From Flavobacterium noncentrifugens (GTDB taxonomy: Bacteria > Bacteroidota > Bacteroidia > Flavobacteriales > Flavobacteriaceae): DNA of 64,000 nucleotides. The translations under genes were made by a program, and so were the position numbers. This document shows, piece after piece, positions 9,250 through 17,652 of this stretch (position 1 is the first letter of the stretch; every line of letters starts with the position of its first letter). The notes under the pieces were generated by a model. It was given only the letters and a program-made list of their open reading frames with translations, made no database searches and was not told the DNA's origin. Location of the stretch: assembly GCF_900100375.1 (NCBI RefSeq), contig NZ_FNEZ01000003.1, positions 500,262 through 564,261 on the forward strand, read 5' to 3'.

Positions 9250-9477
9250 ATGGAAACGAATTTAAACCACATTTTGGTTTTCAAAACCAATATTGACCAA
9301 CTTTCCACCGATTGTGCCTTGTCAGAATCGTTGGGCAAACAAACCGGAATTTCACAATGGAGTATCGATCATGAAGATTGTGACCGCGTGCTTCGCATTG
9401 TTTCGAAAACTTTATCAAACCACGACATCATTTCACTCATCAACGCACATGGATTTGAGTGTGCCGAATTACCATAA
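9250..9477 (+). CDS. Small cytoplasmic protein between TetR regulator and MFS pump
   Basis: This 75-residue protein (METNLNHILVFKTNIDQLST...) starts 3 bases after the TetR stop and ends 21 bases before the MFS start, so it is probably co-transcribed. The predicted order of strands and helices (HILVFKTNI, LRIVSKTLS, HDIISLINAHGFECAEL) recalls a ferredoxin-like HMA fold, but the CxxC metal motif is absent. It could be a degenerate metallochaperone-like or ligand-sensing protein. No function can be assigned. Confidence 0.7.
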   Translation: METNLNHILVFKTNIDQLSTDCALSESLGKQTGISQWSIDHEDCDRVLRIVSKTLSNHDIISLINAHGFECAELP

Positions 9478-9498
9478 CATCAAACAAAAGTCAAAAAA

Positions 9499-10755
9499 AT
9501 GGACACTCAAAAAATAGAAATCCCACCATTTACACCGCATCAAAAATTCATTATCGCGATATTGGCATTGTTGCAATTTACCGTCATCCTGGATTTCATG
9601 GTCATTTCGCCACTTGGTGATATTTTAATGAAAACACTGGACATGAGTACGGCCAACTTCGGAATGGTCGTTTCTGCTTATGCATTTAGCGCCGGGATTT
9701 CAGGTTTGCTGGCTGCAGGTTTTGCTGATAGATTTGACCGTAAAAAACTGCTGATCTTCTTCTACACCGGATTTATCATCGGAACTTTATGCTGCGCTTT
9801 TTCTCCAAATTATCAGATGCTACTCGCGTCAAGGATCGTCACCGGATTTTTTGGCGGCGTCATCGGATCTGTTTCATTGGCCATCGTAACCGATTTATTT
9901 GCGGTAAATCAACGTGGCCGTGTCATGGGATTTATCCAGATGGCATTTGCTTCAAGCCAGATCTTAGGAATACCGATCGGTATTTATTTTGCAAATCTTT
10001 GGGGCTGGCATTCGGCTTTCTTAATGATCGTCTTGCTGGCATCGGTAATCCTAATTGCCGTGATCTTTAAAATGCAGCCTGTGAATAAACATCTGGAAAT
10101 ACAATCGGATAAAAGTCCGTTCCTGCATTTGTGGCATACTTTGAGCAATAAAAATTACCAGATCGGATTTACGGCAATCGCCTTTTTATCGGTCGGCGGA
10201 TTTATGCTGCAACCGTTTGGAAGCGCATACCTGGTCAACAACATCCACATCAGCCACGCACAATTGCCAATGGTATTTTTCTTTACCGGCGTTTCGGTTT
10301 TGATCATCATGCCGCTCATCGGGAAACTCAGCGACCGCATCAATAAATTCAAGCTTTTTACAATCGGATCGGTTATTTCGATCGTGATGATTCTGATTTA
10401 CACCAATTTGCCTGTCGTACCATTATGGGAAGTTGTCGCGCTAAATATGATCCTTTTTATGGGAATTATGAGCCGAATGGTTCCGGCAACGACTCTAAAT
10501 ACGAGTATTCCGGAAGTGAAAGACCGCGGTGCCTACATGGCAATCACGTCTTCGATGCAACAGATTGCAGGCGGAATTGCGGCAATTTGTGCTGGATACA
10601 TCGTGCATCAGCAAACAAAAACGAGTCCGCTCGAAAATTATGGATTGCTCGGCATCATCATTTCATGCGTGACTTTAACAACAGTTTTCCTGATTTACCG
10701 CGTAAGCAAAATGGTGCAGCGAAAAGCCGATACTATTAAAATTCCTGCGGAATAA
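9499..10755 (+). CDS. MFS transporter, probable drug efflux
   Basis: This 418-residue inner-membrane protein has 12 predicted transmembrane segments. The MFS motif-A region GFADRFDRKKLLIF follows TM2, and the related GKLSDRINKFKLF lies between TM8 and TM9. The TM5 region (ASSQILGIPIGIYFANLWGW) is typical of the drug:H+ antiporter group. It is the third gene of a TetR/75-aa/MFS unit, so TetR-controlled efflux of a small molecule is the likely role. The substrate is unknown. Confidence 0.9.
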   Translation: MDTQKIEIPPFTPHQKFIIAILALLQFTVILDFMVISPLGDILMKTLDMSTANFGMVVSAYAFSAGISGLLAAGFADRFDRKKLLIFFYTGFIIGTLCCAFSPNYQMLLASRIVTGFFGGVIGSVSLAIVTDLFAVNQRGRVMGFIQMAFASSQILGIPIGIYFANLWGWHSAFLMIVLLASVILIAVIFKMQPVNKHLEIQSDKSPFLHLWHTLSNKNYQIGFTAIAFLSVGGFMLQPFGSAYLVNNIHISHAQLPMVFFFTGVSVLIIMPLIGKLSDRINKFKLFTIGSVISIVMILIYTNLPVVPLWEVVALNMILFMGIMSRMVPATTLNTSIPEVKDRGAYMAITSSMQQIAGGIAAICAGYIVHQQTKTSPLENYGLLGIIISCVTLTTVFLIYRVSKMVQRKADTIKIPAE

Positions 10756-10792
10756 AATCGTAATTTTACGGCTGATTGACATCCAATAAATC

Positions 10793-10942
10793 ATGGGCAG
10801 AAATAACGAAAGAAACATCAAAAAGCACAATGACAAACTGCATAAAGCGCAGGATAAGGCGAAGCAGGCAGACATTTTGCGCAAAGAAAAACTAGCTGAG
10901 ATCATCAAAAAATTCAACGAGAAAAATTCCGAAAACAGTTAA
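10793..10942 (+). CDS. Small lysine-rich protein, 49 residues
   Basis: This short reading frame (MGRNNERNIKKHNDKLHKAQ...) has 37 bases before it and 11 after, in line with genes on either side on the same strand. The composition is highly charged and helical, with no hydrophobic core, suggesting a nucleic-acid-associated or intrinsically disordered protein. The ATG follows an A/T-rich leader. I do not recognise a family. It is supported by tight spacing and sense-strand position rather than by homology. Confidence 0.55.
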   Translation: MGRNNERNIKKHNDKLHKAQDKAKQADILRKEKLAEIIKKFNEKNSENS

Positions 10943-10953
10943 ATAATCAAGTT

Positions 10954-11181
10954 ATGGAAGAATTAAAATTCAGTTCATTGCAGTACGAAGTCCAACAGGT
11001 TATCGACTTAATGGCTGCCGGAAATTTTGGCGGTGCGAATGACAGGCTCATCGAAGCCAGCGACATTCTTGACGAATTGCTGGATTTTTCAGAAGCCGAT
11101 GAAGACCTGATCGAAATCAGCCGTTACCAGGTTTTGCTGAACCAGCTGCAGCAGAAAATCAACATCGGACTTGGAAAATAA
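10954..11181 (+). CDS. Hypothetical helical protein, 75 residues
   Basis: This acidic all-helical protein (MEELKFSSLQYEVQQVIDLM...) has two amphipathic helices joined by a loop around residues 22-30. It lies 11 bases after the preceding small gene and 10 bases before the YchJ-like gene, so an operon is likely. It has no cysteines, signal peptide or recognised motif. The regular codon use and operon position support it as a real gene; its function is unknown. Confidence 0.7.
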   Translation: MEELKFSSLQYEVQQVIDLMAAGNFGGANDRLIEASDILDELLDFSEADEDLIEISRYQVLLNQLQQKINIGLGK

Positions 11182-11191
11182 TTACTGAAAA

Positions 11192-11566
11192 ATGTCAGAT
11201 GAAAAATGTTACTGCTGTTCTGAAAAGCTATTTTCAGATTGTTGCGAACCTTTTATCCTTAGAAAGCAATTTGCGCCTACTGCCGAAGCATTAATGCGTT
11301 CGAGATATTCGGCATACGCAACCCATCATGCCGATTATCTGGTAGAAACAACTGCTGCTGCAACACGAAAACTCCACAAAAAATCAGATATTTTAAATTG
11401 GGCGAAAAGCAATCAATGGGTAAAGCTCGAAATCATTAATTCATCCGAAAATATTATAGAATTCAAAGCGCATTATATTGACAACCAGTTTAAGGCACAC
11501 ATTCATCACGAACGGTCAAAGTTCATAAGAGCGGACAACCACTGGTTTTACAGCGATTTTGAATAG
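11192..11566 (+). CDS. YchJ-like (UPF0225) SEC-C motif protein
   Basis: This 124-residue protein opens with a compact cysteine motif (CYCCSEKLFSDCC, residues 6-18) of the SEC-C zinc-binding type. The YchJ-family sequence PTAEALMRSRYSAYATHHADYLVETT follows, then an NTF2-like fold ending HERSKFIRADNHWFYSDFE. E. coli YchJ has a second C-terminal SEC-C motif, which is absent here as in many short homologues. Its role is unknown. It is the last gene of the small-gene run starting near 10793. Confidence 0.85.
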   Translation: MSDEKCYCCSEKLFSDCCEPFILRKQFAPTAEALMRSRYSAYATHHADYLVETTAAATRKLHKKSDILNWAKSNQWVKLEIINSSENIIEFKAHYIDNQFKAHIHHERSKFIRADNHWFYSDFE

Positions 11567-11623
11567 CACAAGACAATCGTATAAATTTTTACCGGCGTTC
11601 TGTAACATTCATATAGGCATTCA

Positions 11624-11643
11624 GGGTTAAATTTACTTAACCC
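11624..11643. promoter_or_regulatory. Perfect inverted repeat GGGTTAA-N6-TTAACCC
   Basis: Two perfect 7-base arms flank six bases, 14 bases before the ATG at 11658. It could be an operator or a leader hairpin. It uses the same GGGTTA half-site seen in reverse order upstream of glutamine synthetase (2083-2106), which may be coincidence. Confidence 0.35.
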
Positions 11644-11657
11644 AAAATACTACGAAT

Positions 11658-11906
11658 ATGAAAACTTTCAATGCTTTTGATGAAGCCAAATTGGCTGCCG
11701 CAAATTTTGACGATAATATTTCTTCCCTTGACGACCAGCTTTTAAATATCTACTGGGAAAAAAAAGAACTTGAAGAGTTTCTTCCGAAAATTGGAACATA
11801 CGCTACCGCAAAAGAAGTCGTAGCCATTACACTGGCGCAATTGGCTATGATGGAAAAGCATATTGTTTCCATCTTACACAAAATGTCTAAACCACAAGGC
11901 AATTAA
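11658..11906 (+). CDS. Hypothetical protein, 82 residues
   Basis: This small soluble helical protein (MKTFNAFDEAKLAAANFDDN...) has an acidic N-terminal half and a C-terminal helix with LAQLAMMEKHIVSILHKM. It has no signal peptide or cysteine. It is preceded by a perfect inverted repeat and followed by a hairpin terminator, so it appears to be its own transcription unit. I do not recognise the family. Confidence 0.6.
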   Translation: MKTFNAFDEAKLAAANFDDNISSLDDQLLNIYWEKKELEEFLPKIGTYATAKEVVAITLAQLAMMEKHIVSILHKMSKPQGN

Positions 11907-11914
11907 TTATAAAC

Positions 11915-11950
11915 AAAAAAAACTACAACAATATTTGCTGTAGTTTTTTT
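11915..11950. terminator. Terminator after the 82-residue gene
   Basis: The arms AAAAACTACA and TGTAGTTTTT flank a short loop and are followed by a T run. It lies 9 bases after the plus-strand stop codon and just before the convergent lipoprotein gene, so it probably serves both. Confidence 0.75.
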
Positions 11951-11967
11951 ATAATGCCTAAGGAAGC

Positions 11968-12177
11968 TTAAGGCATTTTTTTAGTTCCTGTTCCTGCGGT
12001 ATCTACAGGAGCGGTTCCAGTCGTATCAACTGTTGCCGGCATTGCGGTTACAGTCGTATCGGCAGTTGTGCTGGTTTCAGTTTCCGTAACTGTTGGTTCT
12101 GCGTTCTTACAGGAAACCATTGTGGTCGCTATAACAGCAAACAACAATACCAGGCCAGATCTCATTAATTTCGTCAT
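11968..12177 (-). CDS. Small threonine-rich lipoprotein
   Basis: This 69-residue protein has a signal peptide (MTKLMRSGLVLLFAVIATTM) and a lipobox-like VSCK, so the mature form would be a roughly 45-residue lipidated peptide. Nearly all of it is Thr, Val, Ala and Pro (TETETSTTADTTVT, ATVDTTGTAPVDTAGTGTKK). Such low-complexity tails are usually disordered and surface-exposed. No enzymatic function is possible at this size, and the role is unknown. Confidence 0.65.
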   Translation of the reverse strand: MTKLMRSGLVLLFAVIATTMVSCKNAEPTVTETETSTTADTTVTAMPATVDTTGTAPVDTAGTGTKKMP

Positions 12178-12268
12178 GATTCTATGTGTTTTGGATTAGT
12201 AATCTTATAAAGATAAGCAATTGATTTTCAAACAGCTTACAAAATTTACACAATTTTTTTGTAATATT

Positions 12269-13468
12269 TTACGGATGATTTACAGGAAAGAAAACGGTAA
12301 AAACCGCGCCTTTCCCCGGATTTCCATCAGCGGCGATCAAACCGTTGTGGTATTGCATGATTTTCTTGCAGATCGCAAGGCCAACACCGGTTCCGCTATA
12401 TTCTTTTTTACCCTGCAGCCTTTGAAACACTTCGAAAATCTTGTCTTTATATTTTGCTTCAAAACCAATTCCGTTGTCTGTGACAACAATTTTATGGTAT
12501 TTCCGGTTTTCGATTTGTGACAATTCGTATGAAACAGAGACCTCAGGAGCAATACCTTCCTTACTGTATTTGATCGCATTGATGATAATGTTTGAAAACA
12601 ACTGTTCCAAAAGCGGCGGAATTCCATGAATCACTGGCAAATAATCAAATTTAAATTTGACGTTTTTAGTTTCAGAAATATCTTCGATTGCCGTAAATAC
12701 TTGTCTGAGGATCAAATTCAGGTCGGTTTCCTTCATTTTTAAATTCTCAGAATCCATTCCGGAATAAGCAAGCAGGTCATTGATCAGGTTTTGCATGCGC
12801 TCTGCCGTTTTGCCGATATTTTCAAAATAACCTTGCGATGCTTCTTTAAGGTTTCCCGATTCCAGTTCGAGAATGCGGCCCGTAAAAATCCGGATTTTCC
12901 GAAGCGGTTCCTGCAAATCATGCGATGCAATGTAATTGAACGAAGCCAATTCCTCGTTCTGCGATTGCAACTTGCTGTTTTTCTGCTCCAGCAACGCTTC
13001 CTTTTTTTCGAGCAATGCATTCACTTTTTCAAGATGCAAAGCCGATTCTTTTTCAGATGTAATATTTTTGGAAGTCACAGTAACCGAATCGCCTACTTTT
13101 TCTATAGCCGCAGCCAACCAGATCGTTTGCCCATTTTCAAATACAGAAATTTCATACGTTTCGGAAATTCCGGTAGCAATCACATGAACCATCTTTTTAA
13201 AAATCCCGTTTTCAAAAATTCCTGGATAAACCTCGCGGCAGGTTTTATGGATGACATTTTCTACTTTTTTCCCGAAATTTCCCGGAACTTCAGCATTGGT
13301 AAATACGATCCTGAAATCGGTTATTGTCCCAGAATCACTTCGGATGGCCGCATAATTGGCAATTCCGTAATAGGTCGAATTGAGAATCGCAGCAAGCAGT
13401 GCCTTTGACGCATTGAGTTCGTCAGTAAGCGCTTCGATTTTGCTTTGTTCAGAAATGTTTCCAGCCAT
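12269..13468 (-). CDS. PAS-containing sensor histidine kinase
   Basis: This is a 399-residue cytoplasmic histidine kinase. A PAS-like sensor (residues about 22-135) is followed by a coiled coil (140-175). The HisKA H-box is ASHDLQEPLRK with the phosphorylated His at about 183. The HATPase domain carries the N-box (LFSNIIINAIKYS), the G1 box (DNGIGF) and the G2 box (YSGTGVGLAICKKI). It has no transmembrane segment or receiver domain. The catalytic part is closely related in sequence to the six-PAS kinase at 20797, so the two are probably paralogues. No response regulator is adjacent; its partner lies elsewhere. Confidence 0.9.
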   Translation of the reverse strand: MAGNISEQSKIEALTDELNASKALLAAILNSTYYGIANYAAIRSDSGTITDFRIVFTNAEVPGNFGKKVENVIHKTCREVYPGIFENGIFKKMVHVIATGISETYEISVFENGQTIWLAAAIEKVGDSVTVTSKNITSEKESALHLEKVNALLEKKEALLEQKNSKLQSQNEELASFNYIASHDLQEPLRKIRIFTGRILELESGNLKEASQGYFENIGKTAERMQNLINDLLAYSGMDSENLKMKETDLNLILRQVFTAIEDISETKNVKFKFDYLPVIHGIPPLLEQLFSNIIINAIKYSKEGIAPEVSVSYELSQIENRKYHKIVVTDNGIGFEAKYKDKIFEVFQRLQGKKEYSGTGVGLAICKKIMQYHNGLIAADGNPGKGAVFTVFFPVNHP

Positions 13469-13545
13469 GATAGATCAAGCAATTAAGGTTGCCTAAATTT
13501 ATAAAAAATACGCAATACCATATCGCCCTTGGTGTTAAAATAGCA

Positions 13546-15981
13546 TTAATCCTGTTTTTGCTTCCGCCCGAGGCTGACTTTTACTTTTCCGTCATCGCCG
13601 TCGGCAGCGATCAATCGAAGCATAATGCCACGGTTTCTGCGTTTCGCAAGCTCATCGGCATCGGTAATGTCTTTGTCTTTTTTTGGATTCCGAAGCGGAA
13701 CGGTGACGTAAATATTCGTTCCTTTTCCGAAAGAATACACGCCTTCGACATCCATATTTAAAATGCTCGAATTGATCTGCATCGGGCTGATCGTCACTTT
13801 TTCACCCGAAATATCAAAATCGCCTTTCAGGTTGTAAAACGAAATCGTATCAAAATCGCGAAACGGAAACGCAAATTTCCCAATGCTTTTTATAGGCGAA
13901 AACTGCAGCAATTTTACTTTTTTCAATCCAAAATCTACTTTCCCAATCATTGACTTTGGAACAACGCCGCCCTGATCGGTAATTTTTCCTGAAATGTTTG
14001 TGTTTGCCGACAAATATCCATTCAGGTTTTTTGCCTGCAACGACTGCAGCCCGAAATTATCAAACGCATAAAAAAACTTGCTGATATTCACATTTGTAAC
14101 GACCGCATTCATTTGAAACGGATTGATTTTTCCTTGTTGCGATAACGTTCCGCTGAGCTTTAAATTTCCATCGGCATGGCGCAAACCTGCATTTTTCAAT
14201 TGGATACCCGAATCATTCAAAAACAATGAAGCCGTAACATTAGTCGCATAAAACCGGTCATAAAAAAGCTTGTCTACGTTCATCGTCATATTCACATTAA
14301 TGTTGTCAAACAGCTTGTTCAGGTCTTCGGTGAAATTGGCGCGCGTACTTTTTTTCTTTACAGATTTGACTTTTTTCCGCGTACTTACAAATCCCATAAA
14401 TTCACCCAAATGCAATTGCGGACTTTTAACTTTCCAGTCAACCACAATTTTTTCTGGTGCAGTATAATACAAATTCAGAAAATTCCGGATACTGCCTTCC
14501 ATATTGACGATGCTTTTTCCGCTTCGCAAGTGAATGTTGCTGATCGATAAATCTTCATCCTTAAAATTCAAAATCACTGAAATGTCATTAAAATCAAGGT
14601 TTCTCGGCGCATATTTTACATCGGCATTCTTAATTTGGATTGTGCCTTCCAGCTTGGGTTTTGCAAGTTCATAGTTCACAATATCGGCTTCATAATTGAC
14701 TTTTACAACCGCTGTTCCTTTCGAAAATCCGAGCAAGTCTTTATCAATAATATTATTGAGTTTCCCGATTTCAAACTCCGATGAAAAATCACCGACGGCA
14801 ATCGGCTTGTCGAAATTCAGGATGAGAGTCTGCTGCATCAAAATCGGCATTCCGGCATAATCGCCTTTAAAATTGAAAATCTTTACAGCCGAATTTGCAT
14901 CGTCAAAACCTTTATCGGCAATATTATGATTCGTAAACTCGCCGTCAAAACTGCAATTGTCGATCATGCCGCCCGAAGTCGTCAACATGTTGTCACGGAT
15001 TTTTGCCTTCACGTGAATCAACGGATCGCCAAAATCATTAAAATCGCCAACAATGTCGCAAGTCACAAAAATCGGTTCTTTTAAATCGAATAAATCGAGG
15101 CGCGAACTGATATTTGGCGCCAATAATCTGGATGCATTTTTCCACAAAATCTTTTCATTTTTGATATGGATTTCAAAATCTGCCGATTTTTCCAATTGGA
15201 ATCCGGCCGAAACCACAAAATCCTCACCTCCTATTTCAAGCTGGTTCGGCAAAACTGCAATCGAATCTTTCGTATAAACGATATCAAATTTCCCTTCAAC
15301 GATTTTGTCTTTCAAAAAACTGCCACGATCGGTACTGAAAGCCATGCTTTTCACCAGTGTATTCAGATTCAGTTTCGCATTAAATCCTTCAGGAGTATAA
15401 TCGAGATCGCCGTCAAGGTCATCAATATTAAAATGGAATAATTTCTTCTTGCTCTGGTTGTCAATCGCAAAATCTACATGATCAAGACTAAATTTTTTGA
15501 GTTCGGGCAAAGCGCCGCTTTCTCCGTTTTTTTTGGTTCCCGATTTCTTAAAAACATTGCTGTTGCTGTAACCGTTTTTATCGGTAAAAAGATCGACTGA
15601 CGCATTTTTAATATCGATTTTCTTGATTTCGATAGTTCCATGCAGCAGTGCCAATGCATTTACGGCAATGTAAAAATCTTCGGCCTGCAAAAAAGTATGC
15701 TTGTGTTTTTCATAAAGGCTGTCGCGGATGGTTACATTTTTCAGGTTTAACGACAACCGCGGCAAACTCCGCAAAAACGCGGGTTCCATATCTCCAATCG
15801 TTAAACTGCCGTTGATGTTTTTATTTAGCTCCGTGGTAAGCGACTGCAACATTTCCTTTTTATGTGCATTAATGTACCACGCCATTCCGGCATAAGCGGC
15901 AAATATCAGCACGATCAATATTCCGAAAACCTGCAAGATGCGGCGGATGACTTTTCGTATTCTGGATGTTTTTTCTGGGAT
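13546..15981 (-). CDS. AsmA-like envelope protein
   Basis: This large protein (about 811 residues) has one N-terminal transmembrane helix (residues about 15-37, VFGILIVLIFAAYAGMAWYI). A long periplasmic region follows, made of repeating beta-strands typical of AsmA/TamB-like bridge proteins. The C-terminal part (VDFGLKKVKLLQFSP, VEGVYSFGKGTNIYVTVPLR) matches the AsmA C-terminal region. Relatives help move lipids or keep the outer membrane in order. The frame opens with ATC at 15984 and could begin there, but no ATG is available before the transmembrane helix, so the exact start is uncertain. It follows the kinase gene on the same strand with a 77-base gap. Confidence 0.8.
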   Translation of the reverse strand: MPEKTSRIRKVIRRILQVFGILIVLIFAAYAGMAWYINAHKKEMLQSLTTELNKNINGSLTIGDMEPAFLRSLPRLSLNLKNVTIRDSLYEKHKHTFLQAEDFYIAVNALALLHGTIEIKKIDIKNASVDLFTDKNGYSNSNVFKKSGTKKNGESGALPELKKFSLDHVDFAIDNQSKKKLFHFNIDDLDGDLDYTPEGFNAKLNLNTLVKSMAFSTDRGSFLKDKIVEGKFDIVYTKDSIAVLPNQLEIGGEDFVVSAGFQLEKSADFEIHIKNEKILWKNASRLLAPNISSRLDLFDLKEPIFVTCDIVGDFNDFGDPLIHVKAKIRDNMLTTSGGMIDNCSFDGEFTNHNIADKGFDDANSAVKIFNFKGDYAGMPILMQQTLILNFDKPIAVGDFSSEFEIGKLNNIIDKDLLGFSKGTAVVKVNYEADIVNYELAKPKLEGTIQIKNADVKYAPRNLDFNDISVILNFKDEDLSISNIHLRSGKSIVNMEGSIRNFLNLYYTAPEKIVVDWKVKSPQLHLGEFMGFVSTRKKVKSVKKKSTRANFTEDLNKLFDNINVNMTMNVDKLFYDRFYATNVTASLFLNDSGIQLKNAGLRHADGNLKLSGTLSQQGKINPFQMNAVVTNVNISKFFYAFDNFGLQSLQAKNLNGYLSANTNISGKITDQGGVVPKSMIGKVDFGLKKVKLLQFSPIKSIGKFAFPFRDFDTISFYNLKGDFDISGEKVTISPMQINSSILNMDVEGVYSFGKGTNIYVTVPLRNPKKDKDITDADELAKRRNRGIMLRLIAADGDDGKVKVSLGRKQKQD

Positions 15982-16131
15982 CATTTCAGGATTATCTGTT
16001 CCTAAGTTACGCAGAAGATTTTAAAATGGATGAAACTTTTCCCATTTCGGCAAATCATGCAACCCATGTTAAAAATCATATAATCTTTTGAAAGCATTAT
16101 TGCAGAATTTTATATTTCTAATTTTCGCATT

Positions 16132-16860
16132 ATGCCAGAAGGACCAACGATTGTCATTCTCAAAGAAGAAGTTGCAAAGTTCGACGGAAAAGAAGTCATT
16201 GCTGTGACGGGAAATACCAAAATCGACCTCGACAGATTGCTGCATCAAAAGGCAACATTCAAAAGTTGGGGCAAACATTTCCTGATTTGCTTTGACGGAT
16301 TTACGGTGCGCATTCACTTTTTATTGTTCGGAAGTTATCTGATCGATGAAACGAAATCGGCACAAATCCGGCTGGGTTTAACGTTTCCAAACGGACAATT
16401 AAATATGTATGCCTGCGGCGTAAAAATCCTCGAAGGCGACATCAACGACCATTATCACTGGAGCGAAGATGTGATGAATGAGGATTGGAATCCAAAAAAG
16501 GCAAAAGCGAAGCTCAAGGAAGTTCCAAACAAACTGGCTTGCGATGCGTTGCTCGAACAGGATATTTTTTCAGGCGTGGGCAACATCATCAAAAATGAAG
16601 TGCTGTATCGGATTTTTGTGCATCCAAAATCGGAAATCGGGGAAATCCCAGCCAAAAAAATAACCGAAATGATTGACGAAGCCAAAAATTACAGTTTCGA
16701 TTTCCTCAGATGGAAAAAGCAAAACGAACTCAAAAAGCACTGGTTAGCCCATACGAAAAAAACTTGCAAACGCTGTGATCTTCCAATAATCAAAGAATAT
16801 ACAGGCATTAAAAAAAGACGCAGCTTTTACTGTGAAAACTGCCAGATTTTATACCAATGA
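16132..16860 (+). CDS. Fpg/Nei family DNA glycosylase (endonuclease VIII-like)
   Basis: This 242-residue base-excision enzyme would remove oxidised bases and cut at the abasic site. The catalytic N-terminus MPEGP gives the Pro2 nucleophile and Glu3. SWGKHF has the conserved Lys at 48, the helix-two-turn-helix includes SGVGNIIKNEVLY at 147-159, and the C-terminal zinc finger uses C212, C215, C234 and C237. PEGP is more typical of Nei than of MutM (PELP), so an endonuclease VIII-like call is preferred. Its stop overlaps the start of the DUF72 gene by four bases, showing translational coupling. Confidence 0.92.
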   Translation: MPEGPTIVILKEEVAKFDGKEVIAVTGNTKIDLDRLLHQKATFKSWGKHFLICFDGFTVRIHFLLFGSYLIDETKSAQIRLGLTFPNGQLNMYACGVKILEGDINDHYHWSEDVMNEDWNPKKAKAKLKEVPNKLACDALLEQDIFSGVGNIIKNEVLYRIFVHPKSEIGEIPAKKITEMIDEAKNYSFDFLRWKKQNELKKHWLAHTKKTCKRCDLPIIKEYTGIKKRRSFYCENCQILYQ

Positions 16861-17582
16861 AAAACGAAAATATCCATATCGGTTTATCGGCATTCAACAA
16901 TACGTACTGGAAAAATATTTTTTATCCGGCCGATATTCCGCGTACCAAATGGTTTGATTTCTATGCAACAAAATTTAAAACTTACGAACTCAACGGTACG
17001 TTTTATAAAGCGCCAACAGTCAAAAGCCTCAAAGCCTGGCATGATAAAGTTCATGCAGATTTTTCGTTTTCGGTCAAAGCACCCAAACTCATTACACATT
17101 TTAAAAAATTCAACAATTGCGAGACGGAGATTTCCGATTTTTACAGCATTTGCCGCGAAGGTTTAAAAGAAAAACTGGCCTGCATTTTATTTCAATTGCC
17201 GCCGTCTTTTGATTACAGTCCGGAAAAACTCAAGCTCATTATCAATTCATTGGATCCGACTTTTAAAAATGTTGTGGAATTTCGAAATGCAAGCTGGTGG
17301 AAACCCGAAGTTTTTGAAGCTTTTGCAGCGAATAACATTACGTTTTGCAGCGTCAGTTACGACAAATTGCCATCCGATTTAATCGAAACAAATGCAATCG
17401 GTTATATTAGATTGCATGGCGTTCCGAAATTATTTTATTCGGAATATTCAGCAGATGAACTTCAGGAACTGCAAAACAAAATCCTTCAAAAAATCGGCTG
17501 GAAAGAAGTGTTCGTTTACTTCAACAATACGGCAAGTGAAGCCGGGATTTTAAATGCGCTTTTGATGAAAGCAATCCAATAA
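16857..17582 (+). CDS. DUF72 family protein (YecE-like TIM barrel)
   Basis: This 241-residue soluble protein begins near IHIGLSAFNNTYWKNIFYP, the usual DUF72 opening. FYATKFKTYELNGTFYKAPT, SFSVKAPKLITH and VVEFRNASWW are all family blocks, and the C-terminal DELQELQNKI leads to VYFNNT. The fold is a TIM barrel of unknown activity. Its ATG overlaps the stop of the glycosylase gene (ATGA), so the two are made together. The coupling hints at a DNA-repair or nucleic-acid link, which is inference. Confidence 0.88.
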   Translation: MKNENIHIGLSAFNNTYWKNIFYPADIPRTKWFDFYATKFKTYELNGTFYKAPTVKSLKAWHDKVHADFSFSVKAPKLITHFKKFNNCETEISDFYSICREGLKEKLACILFQLPPSFDYSPEKLKLIINSLDPTFKNVVEFRNASWWKPEVFEAFAANNITFCSVSYDKLPSDLIETNAIGYIRLHGVPKLFYSEYSADELQELQNKILQKIGWKEVFVYFNNTASEAGILNALLMKAIQ

Positions 17583-17652
17583 CCAACTATGAAATCACGG
17601 CATTCAAACCTCAACTTCTTTTCGTAAATTCGTAGTCATTAAAAAAATCACT

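Noticed and set aside
12791..13408. A 205-residue plus-strand frame
   Set aside because: It is antisense to the histidine kinase, which has complete H, N and G boxes.
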